In this document: piece by piece, positions 7,881 to 14,427 of the stretch
Layout: every line of letters starts with the position of its first letter
Numbering within the stretch: the first letter of the stretch is position 1
Assembly: GCA_947460565.1 (NCBI GenBank)
Contig: CANHJJ010000006.1
Span: 1 to 21,922 of the forward strand
Reading direction: 5' to 3'
Length of the DNA: 21,922 bases
Origin: Bacteroidota bacterium
Lineage (GTDB): Bacteria; Bacteroidota; Bacteroidia; UKL13-3
Notes under the pieces: model-generated
The model's input: only the letters and a program-made list of their open reading frames with translations
What the model was told of the DNA's origin: nothing
Databases searched by the model: none
Made by a program: the position numbers and the translations under genes

Positions 7881-9428
7881 ATGACGAATTTAAGCGAACA
7901 AGAATTAATACGAAGGGAGAAATTACACGAACTTATAAAGTTAGGAATTAATCCATATCCAGCAGAATTGTTTGCGGTTAGCCATACCTCTATTGAGGCT
8001 CGTGAAAAATATGCTACTAACATAGATGATGAGTCTCTTAAGAATGTGAAGGTTGCGGGTAGAATTATGAGCGTAAGGGATATGGGTAAGGCTTGTTTTG
8101 CAGTTATTCAAGATTCTGTAGCTCGTATACAGGTTTATGTTCGTAGGGATGATATTTGTCCAAATGACGATAAAACCATGTACGATGTGGTTTTTAAAAA
8201 ATTATTGGATATTGGCGATATTGTAGGTGTTGAGGGGTATATGTTCACTACTAAAACAGGTGAAATTTCCTTACATGCCAAAAACCTTATTGTCCTATGC
8301 AAATCTCTGAAACCCCTCCCAATCGTCAAGGAAAAGGAAGGTGAAACTTTTGATGCTGTGACCGACCCTGAGTTTCGTTACCGCCAAAGATACGCAGATT
8401 TAATTATCAATCCCCAAGTTAAGGATACGTTTGTTAAACGTTCATTAATGATAAAAACCATTCGTGATTTTTTAAACAATAATGGTGCATTAGAAGTTGA
8501 TACCCCTGTGCTTCAAAACATTCCAGGTGGTGCTGCTGCCAAGCCATTTATTACCCATCACAATGCTTTGGATGTTCCATTTTACTTAAGAATTGCTAAT
8601 GAATTGTATTTAAAAAGGTTGATTGTTGGTGGTTTTGATTTTGTTTATGAATTCAGCAGAAACTTTAGAAATGAAGGAATGGATAGAACTCATAATCCAG
8701 AATTTACAATCCTAGAATTTTATGTGGCCTACAAAGACTACCTTTGGATGATGGATTTTACTGAGCAGCTGCTTGAGAAAACAGCAATTGCCATGCATGG
8801 AAATTCAGAATTGCAGGTAGGTGAAAATAAAATAAATTTCAAAGCCCCTTTCAAAAGAGTACCAATTTTTCATGCAATTTATGAATTTACAGGATTTGAT
8901 GTAAGTCAAATGAACGAAACTGAATTGAGAGATGTTTGCCATAAATTGCATATTGAGACCAAACCAAGCATGGGTAAAGGTAAATTGATTGATGAAATTT
9001 TTGGTGCTAAATGTGAGGGGAATTTTATTCAACCAACATTTATCACCGATTACCCTGTTGAATTATCTCCATTAACTAAAAAACATAGAAGTGAAGAAGG
9101 ACTCGTAGAGAGATTTGAATTGATGGTTAATGGTAAGGAAATTGCAAATGCTTACAGCGAGTTAAACGATCCGATTGACCAAAGAGAAAGATTTGAGGAC
9201 CAGGTAAAATTGATGGAAAGAGGTGATGATGAAGCCATGTTTATTGACAACGACTTCTTACGTGCTTTAGAATATGGCATGCCTCCTACTGCTGGCATTG
9301 GGATAGGTATTGATAGGTTGTGTATGTTAATGACCAATTCTCATTCCATACAAGATGTGTTACTTTTCCCTCAGATGAGACCCGAAATTGGCAGTTTTAA
9401 TGCAATGGAAGAGCTAGAAAATGAGTAA
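7881..9428 (+). CDS. lysS: Lysine--tRNA ligase, class II
   Basis: A 515-residue cytoplasmic lysyl-tRNA synthetase that attaches lysine to tRNA-Lys using ATP. The N-terminal OB-fold anticodon-binding domain covers about 55-150 (VAGRIMSVRDMGKACFAVIQ). The class II catalytic core follows: motif 1 with GALEVDTPVLQ near 205, motif 2 with SRNFRNEG and HNPEFTILEFY near 258-285, and motif 3 with GIGIGIDRLCML near 472-484. Length is close to the 505 residues of the E. coli enzyme. The open frame extends upstream to 7713, overlapping the LruC gene and its terminator, but ATG 7881 (MTNLSEQELIRREKL) is the conventional LysRS beginning and lies after the terminator and promoter. Single gene, own transcript. 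Confidence 0.97.
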   Translation: MTNLSEQELIRREKLHELIKLGINPYPAELFAVSHTSIEAREKYATNIDDESLKNVKVAGRIMSVRDMGKACFAVIQDSVARIQVYVRRDDICPNDDKTMYDVVFKKLLDIGDIVGVEGYMFTTKTGEISLHAKNLIVLCKSLKPLPIVKEKEGETFDAVTDPEFRYRQRYADLIINPQVKDTFVKRSLMIKTIRDFLNNNGALEVDTPVLQNIPGGAAAKPFITHHNALDVPFYLRIANELYLKRLIVGGFDFVYEFSRNFRNEGMDRTHNPEFTILEFYVAYKDYLWMMDFTEQLLEKTAIAMHGNSELQVGENKINFKAPFKRVPIFHAIYEFTGFDVSQMNETELRDVCHKLHIETKPSMGKGKLIDEIFGAKCEGNFIQPTFITDYPVELSPLTKKHRSEEGLVERFELMVNGKEIANAYSELNDPIDQRERFEDQVKLMERGDDEAMFIDNDFLRALEYGMPPTAGIGIGIDRLCMLMTNSHSIQDVLLFPQMRPEIGSFNAMEELENE

Positions 9429-9555
9429 CTGGTTTTAACAAAATATAATTTACATATCGAAAAATATGTTTAATAAGTTAAACTTTACACAATTTTATTA
9501 ATATATAGCTTGCTATTTATTAATATTGAAAAAATATAGAATAAAATTTAAAACA

Positions 9556-10317
9556 ATGAAAGATAAAATTAGAGCCATATTAGTTGATGATGTTGAATTA
9601 ATGCGTATAACCTTGAAAAAGGTTTTGGAGCAGTTTCCACACATTGATTTGATTGGAGAAGCATCTGATTTTGACTCTGCCAAAGAGTTAATTAACAGTG
9701 CCAAACCTGATTTAGTTTTTTTGGATATTGACTTAAACGGTCTTACCTCCATTGATTTATTGAGTCAAGTAAATCATGTCCCTAAAATTATCTTTATTAC
9801 TTCTCATCCTGATTTTGCAATCAAAGCATTTGAACTAAATGCCATAGATTATATCTTGAAACCTATCAGCACTGAAAGGATAAAAAAAGCCATTGAAAGA
9901 CTTACAAACGATGAAGTGGCACCTAAACAAGTTGAAAATGAAGTTAACAGCCCTTTAACCGAAAATAACGAACGTTTCGAGGCGGATCAAATCATCTTGT
10001 TATCTTTTGATAATAAAATGAATTTCATTAAGGTTAAAGATATTAACTATATCGAAGCTTTTGGCAACTATACCAAGATATTCTTGAGTGATGGTAAACT
10101 AAGTATTACCTATAATTCTATCAAAAATTGGGATAACAAACTACCTCATGATACTTTCATACAAATTCACCGCTCTACCATTGCCAATTTGATGAATGTG
10201 TTGAAAATTGAGAAATGGACAAATGATACAGGAAGATTGTACTTAAAAGGTATTGATAAACCATTTGAAATTAGTAGAAGTTACTTCTTTCAAATCAAAA
10301 AGAAATACAAAATATAA
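9556..10317 (+). CDS. LytTR-family response regulator
   Basis: A 253-residue two-component response regulator. The receiver domain (about 4-125) has the acidic pair D11-D12, the phospho-acceptor D57 in VFLDIDLNG, T82 and the conserved K102 in ILKP. A linker rich in E and N (about 126-150) leads to a LytTR DNA-binding domain (about 155-253) with the usual signatures FIKVKDINYIEA, YTKIFLSDGK, FIQIHRSTIAN and the closing EISRSYF. LytTR regulators normally pair with a LytS/YehU-type membrane histidine kinase, but none is encoded in the neighbouring genes shown. ATG 9556 begins MKDKIRAILVDD; the upstream in-frame TTG (9526) would add only ten basic residues and is unlikely. A terminator follows. 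Target genes are unknown. Confidence 0.93.
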   Translation: MKDKIRAILVDDVELMRITLKKVLEQFPHIDLIGEASDFDSAKELINSAKPDLVFLDIDLNGLTSIDLLSQVNHVPKIIFITSHPDFAIKAFELNAIDYILKPISTERIKKAIERLTNDEVAPKQVENEVNSPLTENNERFEADQIILLSFDNKMNFIKVKDINYIEAFGNYTKIFLSDGKLSITYNSIKNWDNKLPHDTFIQIHRSTIANLMNVLKIEKWTNDTGRLYLKGIDKPFEISRSYFFQIKKKYKI

Positions 10318-10326
10318 ATTGAAGGA

Positions 10327-10350
10327 AGTGGGTTTTAACCCACTTTTTTT
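10327..10350 (+). terminator. Intrinsic terminator after the LytTR regulator
   Basis: AGTGGGTT (10327-10334) pairs with AACCCACT (10337-10344), most likely folding as a GTGGG/CCCAC stem with a short T/A-rich loop, followed by seven T residues (10344-10350). It separates the regulator from the convergent methyltransferase gene, whose stop is at 10359. Confidence 0.85.
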
Positions 10351-10358
10351 ATGCCTTA

Positions 10359-11243
10359 TTACTTCAAGCCTTTGCTATATCTAGCAAGAATCCCCAATGG
10401 TAAAGTCACTCCCGATTTAGCTTGTAGATATAATTCACCATTCTCCAATTCTTGAGATTCTTTGAAATTTCTGTTGATTAAATTTTGTATCAATAAGGCA
10501 CTCAAACCCATTGAATACACATTTAAAATAATAAAATGCTGCTTTAGATCTAAGATTTGAGCAACATCGCTGAGGATTTCATTGATGCATTGCTCCAATT
10601 GCCAACGTTCGCCATTGGCTCCAATACCATAAGCAGGAGGGTCTAATACAATACCATGATATGTTTTTCCGCGTTTTACTTCACGCTTCACAAACTTCAT
10701 CGCATCTTCTACCACCCATCTGATATTATCTAAGCCTGAAAGTTCCATGTTTTCGCGACTCCAATTGATAACTTGCTTAATACTATCTACATGGGTAACA
10801 TCCGCTCCGGCTGCTTTAGCAGCCAATGATGCACCACCCGTATAAGCAAACAGATTTAAGAATCGAGGTTGCTCTCCTTTTACTTTTCTTAGATTGTTGT
10901 ATATGTAATCCCAATTGTCGGCTTGTTCTGGAAATATGCCAACATGCTTAAAAGATGTAAGTGAAAGATTAAATTTTATATCAAAATCATTGTTTCCGTA
11001 TGCAATTTTCCATTTGTCCCCTTGGTTTTTTAGTTTTTTCTGCCATTCACCGCTATGACTGCCTTTTTGCTTAAAGGTGATATCTGCTAACTTGTTCCAC
11101 TCGGCATCGCTCATCACTTTGTTCCAGAGGGCTTGAGGCTCAGGTCTACGAAGGGTTAACTTGCCAAATCTTTCTAGCTTTTCAAAATCTCCGCAATCAA
11201 TGAGTTCGTAGTCTTTCCAGTTTTGTGGTGTAAATGTTTGCAT
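10359..11243 (-). CDS. Class I SAM-dependent methyltransferase, likely rRNA-type
   Basis: A 294-residue cytoplasmic methyltransferase. An N-terminal segment of about 110 residues (MQTFTPQNWKDYELIDCG) precedes a Rossmann domain. Motif I is FLNLFAYTGG at 128-137, the acidic ribose-binding residue is D153 in THVD, and motif IV is DPPAYG at 201-206. The FAYTGG plus DPPAYG pair is typical of the COG1092/RlmI-like and Methyltrans_SAM group that methylate cytosine C5 or guanine N in rRNA; the exact substrate cannot be read. No PUA domain is obvious. The frame opens upstream at a TTG (11279), but the ATG at 11243 gives the standard N terminus. It reads leftward, downstream of rnz and separated from it by a repeat-rich gap of 169 bases. 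Confidence 0.85.
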   Translation of the reverse strand: MQTFTPQNWKDYELIDCGDFEKLERFGKLTLRRPEPQALWNKVMSDAEWNKLADITFKQKGSHSGEWQKKLKNQGDKWKIAYGNNDFDIKFNLSLTSFKHVGIFPEQADNWDYIYNNLRKVKGEQPRFLNLFAYTGGASLAAKAAGADVTHVDSIKQVINWSRENMELSGLDNIRWVVEDAMKFVKREVKRGKTYHGIVLDPPAYGIGANGERWQLEQCINEILSDVAQILDLKQHFIILNVYSMGLSALLIQNLINRNFKESQELENGELYLQAKSGVTLPLGILARYSKGLK

Positions 11244-11320
11244 CCTTGCGAAAGAACAAAAAAAAGAGGGTAGTGACAAATAAATATCAATTCAATGTAA
11301 AACGTTACGCAGTCTAAAGT

Positions 11321-11405
11321 GGTTCGGTTCACGGTAATTCGGTGAACTGTAAAACGCTGAACCGTGAACCGCGAACTGTCAAGCGCACACTGTCAACCCG
11401 TGAAC
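11321..11405. repeat. Degenerate 7-bp tandem repeat with inverted repeat
   Basis: Within the 169-base gap between rnz and the methyltransferase, bases 11356-11405 can be cut into heptamers GCTGAAC, CGTGAAC, CGCGAAC, TGTCAAG, CGCACAC, TGTCAAC and an 8-mer CCGTGAAC, roughly YGYSAAC. The left part (11321-11347) holds the same motif in reverse. CGGTTCACGGT (11325-11335) is an exact inverted copy of ACCGTGAACCG (11361-11371), an 11-bp stem with a 25-nt loop; GTTCAC/GTGAAC inside offers a competing smaller hairpin. The patch looks more GC-rich than its surroundings. Similar GTGAACC-like runs are, from memory, common between genes in Bacteroidota. Function is unknown. Confidence 0.7.
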
Positions 11406-11412
11406 AGAAAAA

Positions 11413-12330
11413 CTACTCAATCACAAACACTTTTCCTTCGGTGGCTATTTCGGTATTAGGAAACTCAGTTTTGGCTTCTTCTAGTAAAGGTTGTAGGTCA
11501 TCATACCTAGCACTAAAATGCCCTATGATGAGTTTTTTTACATGGGCTTTACTGGCTATGATACCCGCTTGTTTGGCGGTGGTGTGCATGGTTTCTATAG
11601 CACGTTCAAGTTTGTCATGCATAAAAGTTGCTTCGTGGTAAAGTATGTCTGCATCTTCCACAGCTTTGATAACACGCTCGTCATAAATGGTATCGCTGCA
11701 ATATGCATAACTCATAGGTATGCCTGGGTCAAATGTCAGTTCATCGTTTTTTATCACAATTTTGCCATCGCTACTCACAAAATCTTTTCCCATTTTTATG
11801 TCATTGAAATGAGTAAACGGGATTTTATATTTTTCGCAGGATTCTACATTTAGTTTTCTAAGTACACTGCGCTCTCTGAATTTAAAGCCCACACATGGAA
11901 TGCGATGGTAAATAGGGAATGTGGTAACTTTATAATAGATATTTTCAAAAATTACTTCTTCTTTTTCAGTGTTTACGGTATGATAGTGCATATCGAAACT
12001 GAATTTTGTTTCACTATATTTAAAAAACACATCCAACATTTCGAATAGTTCCTTTGGGCCATAAATATGCATAGGTGTTTCTCTGCGCATCAAGTTCATG
12101 GAAAGCAATAATCCTGGAAGCCCTAAAATATGGTCGCCATGCACATGACTAATAAATATTTGACTGATGCGAGATTTTTTGATTTTATATGCTTGTAATT
12201 GCATTTGAGTTCCCTCGCCACAATCAATAAGAATATGGTGGTCCAATATTTTTAAATACTGAGCCGAAGGGTGTCTGTTGGGCGCTGGTGTGGCGCTGCT
12301 ATTGCCTAATATGGTTACTTCAAACGACAT
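11413..12330 (-). CDS. rnz: Ribonuclease Z
   Basis: A 305-residue tRNA 3'-processing endonuclease (RNase Z/ElaC, metallo-beta-lactamase fold) that removes 3' trailers from tRNA precursors. Zinc ligands are in place: H62-V-H64-G-D66-H67 (HxHxDH), a further histidine in the YHRIPCVGF segment, the aspartate in YCSDT, and the histidine in IGHFSARY near the C terminus. The N terminus VTILGNSSATPAPNRHPSA and the IDCGEGTQ motif at 35-42 are characteristic. Length matches the short (about 305-residue) bacterial form. It starts at ATG 12330, divergent from the dehydrogenase at 12455. The last residues, VFVIE, match the usual family end. Confidence 0.96.
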   Translation of the reverse strand: MSFEVTILGNSSATPAPNRHPSAQYLKILDHHILIDCGEGTQMQLQAYKIKKSRISQIFISHVHGDHILGLPGLLLSMNLMRRETPMHIYGPKELFEMLDVFFKYSETKFSFDMHYHTVNTEKEEVIFENIYYKVTTFPIYHRIPCVGFKFRERSVLRKLNVESCEKYKIPFTHFNDIKMGKDFVSSDGKIVIKNDELTFDPGIPMSYAYCSDTIYDERVIKAVEDADILYHEATFMHDKLERAIETMHTTAKQAGIIASKAHVKKLIIGHFSARYDDLQPLLEEAKTEFPNTEIATEGKVFVIE

Positions 12331-12422
12331 CTGTTTTAAAAGTGTTTATGTATGTATGTTTTTAGGTGTTAATGTTATTATACTATTCCCTAAGCCCTTT
12401 TCCCTTATATCTAATTAAATAT

Positions 12423-12437
12423 TACCTTAGCAAAGTA
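12423..12437. promoter_or_regulatory. Divergent, quasi-palindromic promoter elements
   Basis: In the 124-base gap between rnz (minus) and the dehydrogenase (plus), TACCTTAG (12423-12430) on the plus strand resembles the -7 box TAnnTTTG. TACTTTGC read on the minus strand (12437-12430) resembles it in the opposite direction. The two share the central GC, so the 15-mer is nearly its own reverse complement. The plus element would start transcription about 18 nt before ATG 12455; the minus one would give rnz a leader near 95 nt. No strong -33 box is seen. The rest of the gap is AT-rich with no other structure noted. Confidence 0.42.
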
Positions 12438-12454
12438 AATAATTTATATAAATT

Positions 12455-13216
12455 ATGAATAAAAAAATTGCATACATAACTGGGGCTACCTCAGGAATAG
12501 GCGAGGCAACAGCTGTAAAATTGGCTTCAGAGGGCTTTGATTTGATTATAACAGGTAGGAGGGAAGAGCGTTTGGAAGCCTTAAGATATAGGCTCATCTC
12601 AAAGTATAATATAGCTGTTTTAACCCAAAATTATGATGTGACCAATAGAAAAGAAGTCGAAGCAGCTATTCATACTTTGCCTAATCAATGGAAACAAATA
12701 GATATTTTGGTAAACAATGCCGGTCTTGCAAGCGGTCTTAATACTATTTATGAAGGAGATATTGATGATTGGGAAAAAATGATAGATACCAATATCAAAG
12801 GCTTGTTATATGTAACAAGAACATTGGCTCCTATTCTTATCGAAAATAAAAAAGGGCATATAGTTAACATAGGCTCGATAGCAGGAAAAGAAGTGTATGC
12901 TAATGGCAATGTTTATTGCAGTACAAAGTTTGCTGTTGATGCCTTGAGCAAAGCCATGCGCTTGGAGTTTTCTAAATTTCCTATTAAAGTTACTTCTATC
13001 AACCCAGGTGCCGTTGAAACCGAGTTTTCAATCGTTCGTTTTCATGGCGATGAAGACCGAGCAAAAACCGTTTACGAAGGCTATGATAACCTTATACCCG
13101 AAGATATTGCAGATGCCATTTGGTATGTAGTTTCTCGCCCTGCTAGGGTTAATATAAACGAGATGATTGTGATGCCAACTGCACAGCCTATGGCAGGTGT
13201 GATAAATAGGAAATAG
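12455..13216 (+). CDS. Short-chain dehydrogenase/reductase, YdfG-like
   Basis: A 253-residue classical SDR oxidoreductase. The dinucleotide motif TGATSGIG is at 9-16, followed by G34-R35-R36, whose arginines suggest NADP(H) preference. NNAG is at 87-90, and the catalytic set N113, S141, Y154 and K158 (YCSTK) is complete. NPGAVETEF near 190 matches the cofactor-stabilising PG motif. The overall pattern (ITGRREERLEAL, IYEGDIDDWEKMIDTN, RPARVNINEMIVMPTAQ) is that of the YdfG/serine 3-dehydrogenase-like group acting on 3-hydroxy acids or malonic semialdehyde; the true substrate cannot be told. It appears to be a single-gene transcript ended by a GC-rich hairpin. Confidence 0.92.
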   Translation: MNKKIAYITGATSGIGEATAVKLASEGFDLIITGRREERLEALRYRLISKYNIAVLTQNYDVTNRKEVEAAIHTLPNQWKQIDILVNNAGLASGLNTIYEGDIDDWEKMIDTNIKGLLYVTRTLAPILIENKKGHIVNIGSIAGKEVYANGNVYCSTKFAVDALSKAMRLEFSKFPIKVTSINPGAVETEFSIVRFHGDEDRAKTVYEGYDNLIPEDIADAIWYVVSRPARVNINEMIVMPTAQPMAGVINRK

Positions 13217-13228
13217 TTGTAAAAGTAG

Positions 13229-13250
13229 AGGCGCGTTTATCGCGCCTTAT
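13229..13250. terminator. Hairpin between convergent SDR and hemW genes
   Basis: AGGCGCG (13229-13235) pairs with CGCGCCT (13241-13247) around a TTTAT loop. The stem is short but fully GC except its base. Only TTATTATAAT follows, so the T tract is weak. Its place between two convergent stop codons (13216 and 13259) supports a shared terminator role. Confidence 0.6.
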
Positions 13251-13258
13251 TATAATGA

Positions 13259-14386
13259 TTACAACAAAAACAAATCGCTTGCGATTCCATCACTAAAGAA
13301 TTTGCCTTCTCTGCTTATAAATAAAGTTTGACCATCTTTTATTAAGTGTTTTTTTAAAAGATGAGGGTAAGCTTGTTGTTCAATTTGTTCTGCATACTTG
13401 TACCCAAAATTTGTTTCGATATAATCCAAACTGCAACCCCACTTGGTTCTAAGACTAGTCATTACATATTCATTCAGTTTATTGGCCATGCTCAGTAGCT
13501 CAGTTTCTAATGGTAATTCGTTTTTTTCTATTGCTTCTGCAAACAGTATATTGTTGGCAATATTCCAACTTCTTTCTGTTTGATTGAAAGAATGTGCCGA
13601 AGGTCCAATCCCTAAATAAGGTTTATTCATCCAATAGTTGGTATTATGAACCGCGTATTTTCCATCCTTCGCAAAATTACTTATCTCGTATTGCTCGAAT
13701 GCATTCAGCTCTAGGGTTTCAATCAAGACATCAAATTGTTGCGAGGCCTGTTCTTCACTTAATGGATCAATTTTACCTTTTTCTATCAAATGTGAAAGTG
13801 CAGTCTTTGTTTCTACTGTTAAGCAGTAACTACTTATGTGATTCACCCCTAAATCAATTCCTTGAAGAATGTTTTCTTTCCATGCCTCATTACTTAAATT
13901 GGGGGTTCCGTATATCAAATCGATGCTCAAACTATTAAATCCAATTTGCTTGGCAAGTTTAATTGATTCAATGGCTTCCTTGGCAGAGTGTGCTCTGTTC
14001 ATCCATTTCAAATCTTCATCTCTAAAACTTTGTACGCCTATGCTTAATCTGTTTATTGGGGATTTTTTTAGTTCCTTAAGCCGAGCAGCATTCAAGTCAT
14101 CAGGATTGGCTTCTAATGTTATTTCTGCACCCTCTACCACATCAAAATACTTGTATATTTCATTAAAAATAGCATCCAATTCTGATTGAAATAAAATACT
14201 AGGAGTCCCACCACCAAAATAGATACTTTCAATTTTATTTGATGGTAAATAGTTTTTTCGCAATTCAATTTCTTTTAAGATGGCACCAACCACCCTTTGC
14301 TTGTGTGAATGGGTGGTGCTAAAATGAAAATTGCAATAATGACAAGCCTCTCTGCAAAATGGTATATGAATATAAATGCCAGACAA
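13259..14386 (-). CDS. hemW: Radical SAM family heme chaperone HemW
   Basis: A 375-residue radical SAM protein of the HemW (formerly HemN-like) family, which binds heme and is thought to deliver it to cytochromes or respiratory enzymes. The N terminus SGIYIHIPFC carries the iron-sulfur motif C11-x3-C15-x2-C18 followed by N-F rather than a fourth cysteine, which separates HemW from true coproporphyrinogen dehydrogenase HemN. SAM-binding GGGTPS is near 58-63, with EANPDD and RLSIGVQSF after it; NTNYWMNKPYLGIGPSAHS near 245-265 is the HemW signature. The chosen start is a TTG at 14386-14384, since HemW proteins normally begin immediately before GIYIHIPFC and no ATG is near. It is divergent from the Omp85-like gene with only 29 bases between the putative starts, and convergent with the SDR. 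Confidence 0.93.
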   Translation of the reverse strand: MSGIYIHIPFCREACHYCNFHFSTTHSHKQRVVGAILKEIELRKNYLPSNKIESIYFGGGTPSILFQSELDAIFNEIYKYFDVVEGAEITLEANPDDLNAARLKELKKSPINRLSIGVQSFRDEDLKWMNRAHSAKEAIESIKLAKQIGFNSLSIDLIYGTPNLSNEAWKENILQGIDLGVNHISSYCLTVETKTALSHLIEKGKIDPLSEEQASQQFDVLIETLELNAFEQYEISNFAKDGKYAVHNTNYWMNKPYLGIGPSAHSFNQTERSWNIANNILFAEAIEKNELPLETELLSMANKLNEYVMTSLRTKWGCSLDYIETNFGYKYAEQIEQQAYPHLLKKHLIKDGQTLFISREGKFFSDGIASDLFLL

Positions 14387-14408
14387 AGTATGATATTTGC
14401 GTTTAAGT

Positions 14409-14427
14409 TTATTTCTTGCGAAGTAAA
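14409..14427. promoter_or_regulatory. Compact divergent promoter region, hemW and Omp85 gene
   Basis: The minus strand reads TTTACTTCGC (14427-14418), a -7-like element (TA, T, TTCGC) about 30 nt before the hemW TTG. The plus strand over the same bases reads TTATTTCTTGCG. As in the rnz/dehydrogenase gap, the element is close to self-complementary around its central GC. -33 boxes are not convincing on either strand, so this is a candidate only. Confidence 0.3.

Noticed and set aside
9452..9470. ACATAT/ATATGT hairpin after lysS
   Set aside because: A 6-bp all-AT stem with only a short T run; too weak to call a terminator in such AT-rich DNA.
9526..9555. TTG at 9526 as start of the LytTR regulator
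   Set aside because: It adds only ten lysine-rich residues before the standard receiver-domain start MKDKIRAILVDD at 9556.
11244..11256. TTCTTTCGCAAGG just before the methyltransferase ATG as a promoter
   Set aside because: It lacks the TA of the -7 box and would place the transcript start at the start codon itself, requiring a leaderless mRNA.
11518..11853. Open frame of 111 codons on the plus strand inside rnz
   Set aside because: It lies wholly opposite a well-conserved rnz gene, begins and ends without regulatory context and shows no family motif.
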